NCBI RefSeq assembly: GCF_905171775.1
Contig: NC_053499.1
Location: 30,495,026-30,559,025, forward strand
Direction: 5' to 3'
DNA length: 64,000 nt
From: Rana temporaria
Lineage: Eukaryota; Chordata; Amphibia; Anura; Ranidae
This document shows positions 11,927-22,863 of this stretch, piece after piece. A program made the position numbers and the translations under genes. The notes beneath the pieces are model-generated. The model worked only from the letters and a program-made list of their open reading frames with translations. It searched no databases and was not told the origin of the DNA. The stretch's first letter is position 1. Each line of letters begins with the position of its first letter.

Positions 11927-12597
11927 GTTAGTTAACGTGACTAAATGTGCTTTACACTAGTGAGATATGTTCTACTATCCAATTGCTACCTATCAAATAT
12001 AATCTTTAACTGATCTAACTGCTTTCTATGAGTTATTGGACTTTGAGCATCTCACTGCTTTATGTGGCACCTTGTTTGTTAAAAAAGCCTCAAAGAATTT
12101 TACTATAGATCATTTAATTCTATTTTCTTCCACCATTCCCCCATCAACACAGTCAGTGTTGATGAGGGAATCTCTCCCGCAGCTAGTGTGTTCTGCTGGG
12201 GGGGGGGGGGGGGATTCTGGGCCGGGAGAACACAATGATTACTGTTAGCGGCTATAGCTGCTGGCAGTGATCGAATGTAAAAATCCTGAAAAACTGGTTG
12301 TACCCAAGTTGATCGATGGATGGATTTTGGTACAATCAGCCTGCCCATAAATGGATCGAATCTCGGCCAGTCTCTGCTGAACCGGCCGAGATTTGATCTA
12401 TCTATGGCCTGCTTTACTCAGTTAGCTTATTAGCTTAGAGTAACTAAACAGATTAAACAAATGGCTCCCAATGGTTTAAAGTGTATGTACTCGAAGACAA
12501 AAAGTCAATATATTGCTGCTTTCTAGTCTTTTGATGTGATGACTTGGTTCATTTTTTTTTTTTTAGGGATATTTTTATCTTTTATTTTCATCTGGTA
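11927..12597 (+). other. Intron stretch, no gene seen
   Basis: Start of the 14.5-kb CCDC73-like intron. It holds a 15-bp G run at 12197-12211 and a short inverted pair (ggccgagatttgatc, 12380s, with its complement near 12355), probably MITE debris. Confidence 0.5.
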
Positions 12598-13448
12598 ATT
12601 ATTATTATTATTATTATTATTATTAAAAAATGCTTATAAACGCAGTCTTGCCAATAGGCCTCGATGCGTATGACTTCAATGAGCAGGGATATTCTGATCT
12701 TCTTAATCTAGCTCCCTTGCTGGCCAGGATGCAGTGACCTATAAGCCCCCATAACACTTCTGGAAGAGCAAGGTCTTCAAACTCTTCCTGAAGCTTAGCA
12801 AATTGGTGGTGTTTTTTTAGGACCAACGGTAAATCATTCCATACCTTACCCCCTTGCACTGAGAAAGCACGTCCTCCTCGTCTCTGTTTCCTCACCCTAG
12901 GGACAACGACATTCGTTTGTCCCACTGAACGTAGTGCTCTACTAGGAGCATATTGTGTGAATTTTTTCCGGAGGTACTCTTGTCCACCTCCATGGACTAT
13001 CTTATGCATAACAGCCAATCTTAAACAGAACTCGCTCACGGACGGGCAACCAATGCAAGGTATTCAAAATTGGGGTGATATATTCTCTCCTACCAGCACC
13101 CGTAAGTAACCTTGCTGCGGCGTTCTGAATTAGTTGGAGTCTATGCATGATCTTTTTAGGTAGGCCAAGGTACAAAGCATTACAGTAGTGCAACCGACTG
13201 GTAATTTTTGCATTAATCAGAGCGATCTTATCCGAGTCATCATCCAGATAGCAGAAAAGAGCCCACAGGAGCTTTAGGTGGAGGTGGCATGAACTCACTA
13301 CTCCACTCACCTGAGGGTCCAGAGTCAATCTGGAATCCAAGATGAACCCCAAGTCCCTCACCTGGTTGGCTACCTCAGGCAGAGCAATGAGGAATGAGGA
13401 ATAGGAGTGTCTTCCTCCCTGTAATTTTTGTAATTCTACGAAAAACAC
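12598..13448 (-). mobile_element. L2-like LINE, 5'-truncated, with frameshifted RT C-terminus
   Basis: On the - strand two frames encode the end of an L2/CR1-group reverse transcriptase: VRDLGFILDSRLTLDPQVSG, ALYLGLPKKIMHRLQLIQNA, ILNTLHWLPVRERVLFKI, then in another frame MHKIVHGGGQEYL and FSVQGGKVWNDLPLVL. A frameshift lies near 13020. The 3' end is an (AAT)n microsatellite (12598-12624), as is usual for this clade. Non-functional. Confidence 0.88.
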
Positions 13449-14480
13449 ACATACTGCTGAAGCGCAGCTACGCTCACTATATACACTCTGTCTATGGAAG
13501 GCTGGACTCTAAATGTCCCATCTTTATCTCCTTGAGAATGGGAGTTTAATTGTTTACGGAAGATAACATTGTTTATGTTTCATCTCACAGAAAGTGACAA
13601 GAGCAATATATTTCTGGCAAGATCAACATGTATTTCGGTACCTGCTGAAAATGTTCATAGTCTGAAAAACGAATGTAGCCTCCACATCTAAGGACTGGTA
13701 AACTGCAATATATAACACTTATATTTCTGAGTTTAGAGACCCTTTAACCTCTTGCCGACTGTATACTGGACATATATGGTGGCAAGGCGACGCTCCTGTG
13801 CAGGGTCACGTACCTAGTATGTGATCCTGTACTTCTGGGTCTGGGGCTTTCCTATAGTAAAAGTGGTGAGAAAACACTTTTTTGGCACACAGTTAACCCT
13901 TTGCTCGCCCCTGATGTTCACCCTTCCCAGCCAGTTTTATTAGTTACAGTGCATATTTTTAGCACTGATCACTGTATTAGTGTCACTAGTCCCCAAAAAG
14001 TGTCAGTTAGTGTCCGATTTGTCCACAGTCCCACTATAAGTCGCCGCCATCACTAGTAAAAAATAAAAAGTAAATACACATTCCATAAATATATCCTATA
14101 GTTTGTAGACGCTATAACTTTTGTGCAAACCAATCAATATATGCTTACTGGGATTTTTTTACCAAAAATATATAGCAGAATACACTTTGGCCTAAATACA
14201 TGAAAACATTTTTTTTTAAACTTTTTATTGAAAGTGTTTCATAGCAGAAAGTAAAAAATTATAAAAACATTTTTTTTTTAAATCGTCGGTTTTAAATTGT
14301 TTAAAGTGCAAAAAATAAAAACCGCAGAAGTGATCAAGTACCATCAATAGAAAGCTATATTTGTGGGGGGGGAAAAGGACATACATTTCTTTGGGTACAG
14401 AGTTTTTAAAATTGGTCCACTTGATATGTAGTCTATTTTTTGGAACAAGTCCTTAAGGGCTAGGACAGTGGTAGAATTTG
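13449..14480 (+). other. Intron stretch with dispersed repeat fragments
   Basis: AT-rich. The part from about 14130 to 14430 (A/T runs, then aataaaaaccgcagaagtgatcaa and agaaagctatatttgtgg) resembles 45520-45640 and 61540-61680, indicating a common dispersed repeat. No coding frame of interest. Confidence 0.5.
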
Positions 14481-14483
14481 TAA

Positions 14484-14890
14484 GGCCTCGTACACACGAC
14501 CGGACATGTCAGCTGAAACTGGTCCGCCGACCAGTGTCAGCGGACAGATCCGATCGTGTGTACAAGCTAGCGGACAGATTTCCAGCGGACAAATGTTTCT
14601 TAGCATGCTAAGAAACATGTCCGCTGGGAAGCTGTCCGGCGGACATGTCCGCTGGTTAGTACGTCTAACCAGCAGACAGAAATCCCGCGCATGCGTCGAA
14701 TTGATTCGACGCATGCGTGGAAGCATTGAACTCGCGCGATAGAGAACGTCGGTGTCGTCTTCTCTGTCCGTGCGGATTTCGGTTTGATGGTGTGTACAGC
14801 CATCAGACCGAAATCTCCCAGCGGACATGTCCGATGAAAACGGTCCGGCGGACCGTTTTCATCGGACTGTCCGCTCATCTGTACGGGGCC
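14484..14890. mobile_element. Harbinger-like MITE (407 bp)
   Basis: Ends ggcctcgtacacacgac and ...tgtacggggcc, flanked by TAA at 14481-14483 and 14891-14893. Rich in gcggacatgtccg hairpins. 14891-15411 has nothing recognisable. Confidence 0.8.
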
Positions 14891-16515
14891 TAAGGGTAAC
14901 AATGCCTTGGCAGAATTTAACAGGTGTGGAATTACTGATTGTTTATAGTGGCTTGTTGATTGGTCAGAGCAGTGAAATAGGAAAGTCAAAGGGTCAAGTG
15001 AAAAAGTTATCCCAGTTCTGATGGAAATATATGTTGCAAGTTTTATCCAGAACAGCAGAATAGGTGGGCAGTTTCACCACATACTGTATGAGAAATAGTT
15101 TGTTCAGAGCCAAAACCTTTTCAGCATATTGGGGAGTGTCAGGGTATATGGAGTGGAGTATGTTAGGTGTGAGATACCCTGATTTTAATTATTTTTTTAA
15201 TGCAAGGTGGAAGTAATATAGTATTGAGTTTATTTTTCAAGGGTTGCTTTCAGTTCCTCTGTTGGGAGTTTTTTGCGAAGGTGTTCAAGGTTGTGAATTA
15301 TGTTACCGTAATCTCTGAAGTTTAAGAAAGTTTATTTGTGCTTGGTTGGGGCTATGGACATTTCCCAATAAAAAAAAAATGATATCTTTTATTTTACCTT
15401 TGAGAATAAAGTACAGTGGGGAAAATAAATATTTGTTCCCCTGCAGATTTTGTAAGTTTGTCCACTTACAAAGAAATGAAGGGTCTGTAATTTTTATTAT
15501 AGGTGTGTTTTAAATGATAGAGACAGAATATAAACCAAAAATCCAGAAAAAAACACAATACAAATGTTATAAATTGAGTTGCATTTCAATGAGTAAAGTA
15601 AGTATTTGATCCCCAAGCAAAACATGACATTTCTTATAGTTGGTTACCAGATTTGCACACATCTCAGGAGGGATTTTGGTCCACTCTTCTTTATAGATCT
15701 TTTCTAAATCCTTAAGGTTTCTTGGCTGTCAGTTTGCAACTCAAAGTTTCAGCTCCTTCCATACATTTTCTATAGGATTAATGTCTGGAGACTGGCTAGG
15801 CCACTGCATGACCTAATGTGCTTCTTCTTGAGCCATTCCTTTGTTGCCTTCATGGTATGTGTTGGGTCATTGTCATGTTGGAAGATCCATCCACGACCCA
15901 TCTTCAGTGTTCTGGCTGAGGGAAGGCTCTCATCCACGATTTTACAATACTTGGCCCCGCAATGCATCAAAGTCGGCCTGTACCTTTAGCAGAGAAACTG
16001 CTCCAAAGCACAATGTTCCCACCTCCATGCTTGACTGTAGGGATGGTGTTCTTATGGTCATAGTCAGCATTTTTACTCTAAACACAGTGAGTCGAGTTAA
16101 GGCCAAAGAGCTAATATTTGGTCTCATCTGACCACAGCACTTTCTCCCAATCCTTCTCTGAATCATTTAGATGTTCACTGGCAAACTTCAGATGGGCCTG
16201 TACATGTGTCTTATTGAGGAGAGAGACGTTGCGGGCACTGCAGGATTTTAATCCATGGCGGCGTATAGTGTTACCAATGGTTTGTTTGGTGACTGTGGTC
16301 CCAGCTGCCTTGAGATTATTTACAAGCTCCTCCCGTGTAGTTCTGGGCTAATCCCTCACTTTTCTCATTAACATCCTCACCCCATAAGGCAAAATCTTGC
16401 ATGGAGCTCCAGACTGAGGGCAATTGATGCTTATATTGTATTTCTTCCATTTGCAAATAATCACTCCAACTGTTGTCTCCTTCTCGCCAAGCTTCTTGCT
16501 GATTTTCTTGTAGCC

Positions 16516-16529
16516 TATTCTAGCCTTGT
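16516..16529. repeat. 14-bp target site duplication, left of PLE palindrome
   Basis: tattctagccttgt, repeated exactly at 24451-24464. Removing 16530-24464 restores continuous Tc1 transposase sequence, which confirms the boundaries. Confidence 0.93.
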
Positions 16530-18013
16530 AGCGCTGAAAAAAATGAAGTGAAGGCCTTCAAAGGACAGAAGGCTATATAAACACAATGTCTATCAAGGTG
16601 GTGTGATATACAAAAGTGAGAAAAAATCATTAATGAAAGTCCATGTGAAGAACAAATTCAGAGCGTGACGCCCCAATGTGATTCAGGTTACGTGAAGTCT
16701 GATTCCAATAAAAAGATACGACTTGCTGACCCTTACCACAAAGAAAGATCCTAACGGACCAAGTCAAGCTGGATTCACTGGGTATGCTGGAGAGGATCCT
16801 CTCTGTATATACAATCCCTCCAAGGGTCACCAATCGATCAGTGAAACGACCAAATAAAAGGAAAAAACTCTTATAGTGTAAATCCGTGTGTGATGATCAT
16901 AAACATGTATCCCCAGTGACTGGTAATAGACAGTGTGAACATAGACAAACCACCACCAGTACACACACTGACCCTTACCAGAGCCACTGATCCATCAGGA
17001 TCAGTCAGAGCATAGGGGATAAACACAGTAGGCAGCGATGGGACGTCTCAGCCAATGTTGAAACAGGGGATGCAGCAGGTAGAATATGTGAGAGGAGGAA
17101 GAAAGACTCACATAGCGTAATACCGTAGCGATGTTTAATAAAATAAAATAGTAACACTTACAATTGGATAAAGAAATAACAGCAGGGTATGAGAAAGCCG
17201 GCCGGCGTGTCAGAACGGATCCTCAGATTGCGGTGACGTCAGCACGTCGCCTCCCAACGTTTCGTCTGCTCTAGACGTGGTCACGGGAATGAGGAGACGT
17301 TCTGCGTCACCGCATATAAACGTAAAGTGGGCGGAGAGTCAACTGGACAGCAGTCTCTGAAGATCGTCCGTCCACCATCTTGCTTGAGGGCAAAAGTCAG
17401 GGAAACAAACGAGGTTGCAGCATATGCTCCCAGACTGTTAACAAATTATACATAACCAAACGACAGGAACCTGAAACGATCCTATCGAAGGAGCCATAGA
17501 GAAAAAAACTTATATTGTACAAAGTTCAAAAGACATGTCAGATAAAAAAAGAAAATAGAAAAATTAATTATATATCTTCTGAGACTGGTGTCCAATTGGC
17601 TGACCCAAAAACAACATCACATTCAAAGGTAATCAAAGAACATATAAATTAAAATAGAGATTAAAATTGAAGAGGATATCATACAAATCAGGTTATTGAC
17701 AAAAAAGACATATATCTATCCTCTAAACTGATGCACACTCGGCAAAACCGAATCGCACCAACACAATTGATTATGGTCATTAGTAATTGTCACAAAAATA
17801 GTGTCATATATGCCGCCACAAAACAGACATGACACAAGCAAACGTGTAAGGATCAAAAGTTTGCGAATAATTACCTAATTAAAAAACTGCACAAATTATG
17901 CTATATTAATAAAAAGCAAAAAAAAACGCATAATTGTGTCATTAAAAATTCTTAAAAAATTATCAAATTAAAAACCCCTAAAACAATTATCAATAAAGGA
18001 AGACATCATGCAC

Positions 18014-20386
18014 CTAAGCGTTATCAATAAAACAATTGACATCTACCTCTATATTCATACCGTGAGGTTCATAACATTTTAATTGGTGAATCCACATCAT
18101 CTCTGACTGTGAGATGCTCCTTACAAGGTCACTCCCTCTCCAGTGTGCCTGAAACTTTTCAATTCCCAAAAAAATTGTGCCCGTGGGATCCTTATTATGA
18201 GCCAACAAATAGTGTTTGGACACAGAATGATTTGGGAAACCGTTACAAATGTTTGTGAGATGTTCATTCAACCTTATATGGAGGGGACGTTTGGTCCTTC
18301 CCACATACTGGAGTCCACATGGACATTGGAGTAGATACACCACTCCCACAGTAGAGCAGGTAATGAATGTTTCAATAGGAAACCTTTTGTTTGTATGTCT
18401 AGATCCAAAGCTGATCGTTTTCTTAGAGATTTGGCGGTTGACAGCACAAACATTACATTTGCCACATTTGAAGAAACCCACCAGGCCCGATAAAAACATA
18501 GAAGGGATCCTGGGTGGATCTAAAACATTGGGTGCCAGCTTGTCCTTCAAAGATGTCGAACCCCTGAAGATGACCCGGGGTCTATCAGGTAGTATGGCAC
18601 CCAAGATTTTGTCACTCTTGAGTACATGCCAGTGTTTACTGATGATGTGTTTAACACTGGCATGTTGGCAACAATAATCGGTGACAAAAGGGGTTCTAAA
18701 ATTACCCCCTTGATCATCTCGGGGTTGAACACAAAGTAAATCCTCGCGGTTGGTTTTGGTCACCAGGTCCAATGTGTCAATCAAAGAATTTCGATCATAA
18801 CCCTTTTCAACAAAGCGTTCTGTTAGAACCCCAGCCTGATCAAGAAAAACACTATGTTTACTGCAGTTCCTTTTCAAACGGAGGAATTGTCCTTTAGGCA
18901 CAGCTTTAAGCCAAGTGGCATGATGACAACTGTCACTTGGAATGAAGGCATTCCTGTCCGTGCTTTTAAAATAGGTGGCAGTGGTGAAACCATCTTGATC
19001 TGCAGAAATAGTTAGATCCAAGAAATTAATTCTTTCCTTACTGGCCTCATATTTGAGTATGATCCCCCTATTGTTTGTATTGAGGAATGTCATAAAGGTA
19101 GATAGTTCATCCTCAGACCCTGTCCAAAGGAGGAGGATGTCGTCTATGTACCGCGCCCATAACCGAATATGGGACCTAGTACCGACATCGACGACATCCT
19201 CCTCCCATTTGGCCATAAATAGATTGGCCAAACTCGGGGCATATTTAGCCCCCATCGCCACTCCCTTATCCTGCCTGTAAAATTGGCCATCATGCCAAAA
19301 GAAGTTGTGGGATGCGGCATATTGCAATAACTCCATGATGAAGGAGATTTGAACAGTTGGAAGTCCTGAGTCCCTTTCAAGAAAAAAAGAGACGGCTTCC
19401 AATCCCAGATCGTGTGGGATCACGGTATACAAGGAAGTGACGTCAGCCGTCACTAACCACAAATCTGGTGTAGACTGAATATCTGACAACAGATTTATGA
19501 CCTGTCTGGTGTCTTTTAAGTACGAAGGCATATTCCTCACCAGAGGCTGAAGAAAAAAGTCAATATATTTGCCCACCCGGGACGTCACCGAGTCGATGCC
19601 ACTGACAATAGGGCGTCCCGGGGGGCAAATAGGGTCTTTATGAATCTTTGGAAGATAATACATTATAGGCACCCGAGGTGCCTTAGGGACCAAGAATGCC
19701 TTCTCTTTTTTATTTAAAATGTTGAGGCGAAAGCCTTTATTTACAATCTTGACAAGGGCTTTCTTGTACCTGTCTCCCGGATTGAGGGGGAGGCGGGTAT
19801 AAGTGTCACCATCATCAAGGATACGTCTCATTTCCAATAAATAATCGTCTTTATTTAAGACTACAATACCTCCCCCCTTATCCGCAGGGCGGATAACGAG
19901 ATTCTTATTGGCACATAAAGACTTAATACCCTCCTCTAAACTTAATTTACATCTCACTTTCTTAATGTTAAGATTGTCAAGATCTTTAAGAGTCAGGTCT
20001 CTAAATACCTTAAGGGACGCCGGAAGTTGACCAGGGGGGTTGTACGTGGAGGCATTGGACAAACCTGAATGAACATAGTTTGAAGTCATGGTAGTAGAGG
20101 GATTAAAAGGGTTGGAAGATACATAACGCTGGATATTTAATTTACGTATAAATTTATGAACATCCATATAGGCTCTAAATTTATTAATGTTTCTTGGAGG
20201 GGCATATTTCAATCCCTTATCAAGGACATATAATTCCGAACTTGACAAAGTGTGGGAACTGAGGTTAAAAATACCGGCCCCTGTCACGTTTTCGGCCTTT
20301 TTGGGCTTGTTGTGTTTGCCCCCTCTGCTCCCTCTTTTAGTTCGGCCAATCTTTTTGTTCCCTGGCCTGCCTTGGGAAAACCCCAA
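18014..20386 (-). CDS. PLE reverse transcriptase with GIY-YIG endonuclease (left copy)
   Basis: 790 codons. The N-terminus is basic (GRTKRGSRGGKHNKPKK, 14-30). The RT domain has PKIHKDP (246-252), motif A around TADVTSLYTVIP (313-324), motif B DKGVAMGAKYAPSLAN (373-388) and the catalytic YIDD (413-416). A Cys cluster CGKCNVC (641-647) precedes a GIY-YIG nuclease: GVVYLLQC (681-688), YVGRTKR (694-700) and the late acidic residue in SQSEMMWI (E762). This order is that of endonuclease-bearing Penelope-like elements, which copy RNA into DNA at a nick. The frame is intact. Upstream, another frame stays open past MENIESQNFF (about 20500), suggesting a frameshift at an A run near 20355 that removes the natural N-terminus. 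Residue 487 is Cys here and Tyr in the right copy. Confidence 0.93.
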   Translation of the reverse strand: MGFSQGRPGNKKIGRTKRGSRGGKHNKPKKAENVTGAGIFNLSSHTLSSSELYVLDKGLKYAPPRNINKFRAYMDVHKFIRKLNIQRYVSSNPFNPSTTMTSNYVHSGLSNASTYNPPGQLPASLKVFRDLTLKDLDNLNIKKVRCKLSLEEGIKSLCANKNLVIRPADKGGGIVVLNKDDYLLEMRRILDDGDTYTRLPLNPGDRYKKALVKIVNKGFRLNILNKKEKAFLVPKAPRVPIMYYLPKIHKDPICPPGRPIVSGIDSVTSRVGKYIDFFLQPLVRNMPSYLKDTRQVINLLSDIQSTPDLWLVTADVTSLYTVIPHDLGLEAVSFFLERDSGLPTVQISFIMELLQYAASHNFFWHDGQFYRQDKGVAMGAKYAPSLANLFMAKWEEDVVDVGTRSHIRLWARYIDDILLLWTGSEDELSTFMTFLNTNNRGIILKYEASKERINFLDLTISADQDGFTTATYFKSTDRNAFIPSDSCHHATWLKAVPKGQFLRLKRNCSKHSVFLDQAGVLTERFVEKGYDRNSLIDTLDLVTKTNREDLLCVQPRDDQGGNFRTPFVTDYCCQHASVKHIISKHWHVLKSDKILGAILPDRPRVIFRGSTSLKDKLAPNVLDPPRIPSMFLSGLVGFFKCGKCNVCAVNRQISKKTISFGSRHTNKRFPIETFITCSTVGVVYLLQCPCGLQYVGRTKRPLHIRLNEHLTNICNGFPNHSVSKHYLLAHNKDPTGTIFLGIEKFQAHWRGSDLVRSISQSEMMWIHQLKCYEPHGMNIEVDVNCFIDNA

Positions 20387-20523
20387 TTGGATTGGGTCGA
20401 ATTAGGATGACTGGGGTACCCTAGTTCGTAAGTGGCTGGGGGTACAGTTTGACTAGTGGAGGAGTCAGAGAAAAAATTCTGACTCTCTATATTCTCCATA
20501 TTTCCTAACGGAAGAAAGCTATT

Positions 20524-22863
20524 ATGGGTAAGTACATTATAATCTGGCTCAAAAGTCACAAACACAACAAGCCCAAAAAGGCCGAAAACGTGACAGGGGC
20601 CGGTATTTTTAACCTCAGTTCCCACACTTTGTCAAGTTCGGAATTATATGTCCTTGATAAGGGATTGAAATATGCCCCTCCAAGAAACATTAATAAATTT
20701 AGAGCCTATATGGATGTTCATAAATTTATACGTAAATTAAATATCCAGCGTTATGTATCTTCCAACCCTTTTAATCCCTCTACTACCATGACTTCAAACT
20801 ATGTTCATTCAGGTTTGTCCAATGCCTCCACGTACAACCCCCCTGGTCAACTTCCGGCGTCCCTTAAGGTATTTAGAGACCTGACTCTTAAAGATCTTGA
20901 CAATCTTAACATTAAGAAAGTGAGATGTAAATTAAGTTTAGAGGAGGGTATTAAGTCTTTATGTGCCAATAAGAATCTCGTTATCCGCCCTGCGGATAAG
21001 GGGGGAGGTATTGTAGTCTTAAATAAAGACGATTATTTATTGGAAATGAGACGTATCCTTGATGATGGTGACACTTATACCCGCCTCCCCCTCAATCCGG
21101 GAGACAGGTACAAGAAAGCCCTTGTCAAGATTGTAAATAAAGGCTTTCGCCTCAACATTTTAAATAAAAAAGAGAAGGCATTCTTGGTCCCTAAGGCACC
21201 TCGGGTGCCTATAATGTATTATCTTCCAAAGATTCATAAAGACCCTATTTGCCCCCCGGGACGCCCTATTGTCAGTGGCATCGACTCGGTGACGTCCCGG
21301 GTGGGCAAATATATTGACTTTTTTCTTCAGCCTCTGGTGAGGAATATGCCTTCGTACTTAAAAGACACCAGACAGGTCATAAATCTGTTGTCAGATATTC
21401 AGTCTACACCAGATTTGTGGTTAGTGACGGCTGACGTCACTTCCTTGTATACCGTGATCCCACACGATCTGGGATTGGAAGCCGTCTCTTTTTTTCTTGA
21501 AAGGGACTCAGGACTTCCAACTGTTCAAATCTCCTTCATCATGGAGTTATTGCAATATGCCGCATCCCACAACTTCTTTTGGCATGATGGCCAATTTTAC
21601 AGGCAGGATAAGGGAGTGGCGATGGGGGCTAAATATGCCCCGAGTTTGGCCAATCTATTTATGGCCAAATGGGAGGAGGATGTCGTCGATGTCGGTACTA
21701 GGTCCCATATTCGGTTATGGGCGCGGTACATAGACGACATCCTCCTCCTTTGGACAGGGTCTGAGGATGAACTATCTACCTTTATGACATTCCTCAATAC
21801 AAACAATAGGGGGATCATACTCAAATATGAGGCCAGTAAGGAAAGAATTAATTTCTTGGATCTAACTATTTCTGCAGATCAAGATGGTTTCACCACTGCC
21901 ACCTATTTTAAAAGCACGGACAGGAATGCCTTCATTCCAAGTGACAGTTATCATCATGCCACTTGGCTTAAAGCTGTGCCTAAAGGACAATTCCTCCGTT
22001 TGAAAAGGAACTGCAGTAAACATAGTGTTTTTCTTGATCAGGCTGGGGTTCTAACAGAACGCTTTGTTGAAAAGGGTTATGATCGAAATTCTTTGATTGA
22101 CACATTGGACCTGGTGACCAAAACCAACCGCGAGGATTTACTTTGTGTTCAACCCCGAGATGATCAAGGGGGTAATTTTAGAACCCCTTTTGTCACCGAT
22201 TATTGTTGCCAACATGCCAGTGTTAAACACATCATCAGTAAACACTGGCATGTACTCAAGAGTGACAAAATCTTGGGTGCCATACTACCTGATAGACCCC
22301 GGGTCATCTTCAGGGGTTCGACATCTTTGAAGGACAAGCTGGCACCCAATGTTTTAGATCCACCCAGGATCCCTTCTATGTTTTTATCGGGCCTGGTGGG
22401 TTTCTTCAAATGTGGCAAATGTAATGTTTGTGCTGTCAACCGCCAAATCTCTAAGAAAACGATCAGCTTTGGATCTAGACATACAAACAAAAGGTTTCCT
22501 ATTGAAACATTCATTACCTGCTCTACTGTGGGAGTGGTGTATCTACTCCAATGTCCATGTGGACTCCAGTATGTGGGAAGGACCAAACGTCCCCTCCATA
22601 TAAGGTTGAATGAACATCTCACAAACATTTGTAACGGTTTCCCAAATCATTCTGTGTCCAAACACTATTTGTTGGCTCATAATAAGGATCCCACGGGCAC
22701 AATTTTTTTGGGAATTGAAAAGTTTCAGGCACACTGGAGAGGGAGTGACCTTGTAAGGAGCATCTCACAGTCAGAGATGATGTGGATTCACCAATTAAAA
22801 TGTTATGAACCTCACGGTATGAATATAGAGGTAGATGTCAATTGTTTTATTGATAACGCTTAG
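20524..22863 (+). CDS. PLE reverse transcriptase with GIY-YIG endonuclease (right copy)
   Basis: 779 codons. The last 766 residues are identical to the left copy except Tyr for Cys at left position 487. All RT motifs, YIDD, the CGKCNVC cluster and the GIY-YIG motifs are intact. The first 13 residues (MGKYIIIWLKSHK) are not native: they are read from the antisense of the left copy's 5' leader across the inversion junction at 20558/20559. This copy is therefore 5'-truncated and its start codon is chimeric. Both copies keep uninterrupted frames, which with their near identity implies a very young insertion. Confidence 0.92.
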   Translation: MGKYIIIWLKSHKHNKPKKAENVTGAGIFNLSSHTLSSSELYVLDKGLKYAPPRNINKFRAYMDVHKFIRKLNIQRYVSSNPFNPSTTMTSNYVHSGLSNASTYNPPGQLPASLKVFRDLTLKDLDNLNIKKVRCKLSLEEGIKSLCANKNLVIRPADKGGGIVVLNKDDYLLEMRRILDDGDTYTRLPLNPGDRYKKALVKIVNKGFRLNILNKKEKAFLVPKAPRVPIMYYLPKIHKDPICPPGRPIVSGIDSVTSRVGKYIDFFLQPLVRNMPSYLKDTRQVINLLSDIQSTPDLWLVTADVTSLYTVIPHDLGLEAVSFFLERDSGLPTVQISFIMELLQYAASHNFFWHDGQFYRQDKGVAMGAKYAPSLANLFMAKWEEDVVDVGTRSHIRLWARYIDDILLLWTGSEDELSTFMTFLNTNNRGIILKYEASKERINFLDLTISADQDGFTTATYFKSTDRNAFIPSDSYHHATWLKAVPKGQFLRLKRNCSKHSVFLDQAGVLTERFVEKGYDRNSLIDTLDLVTKTNREDLLCVQPRDDQGGNFRTPFVTDYCCQHASVKHIISKHWHVLKSDKILGAILPDRPRVIFRGSTSLKDKLAPNVLDPPRIPSMFLSGLVGFFKCGKCNVCAVNRQISKKTISFGSRHTNKRFPIETFITCSTVGVVYLLQCPCGLQYVGRTKRPLHIRLNEHLTNICNGFPNHSVSKHYLLAHNKDPTGTIFLGIEKFQAHWRGSDLVRSISQSEMMWIHQLKCYEPHGMNIEVDVNCFIDNA

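Noticed and set aside
18143..19380. Small frames antisense to the PLE reverse transcriptase
   Set aside because: They occur identically in both arms as shadows of the RT ORF.
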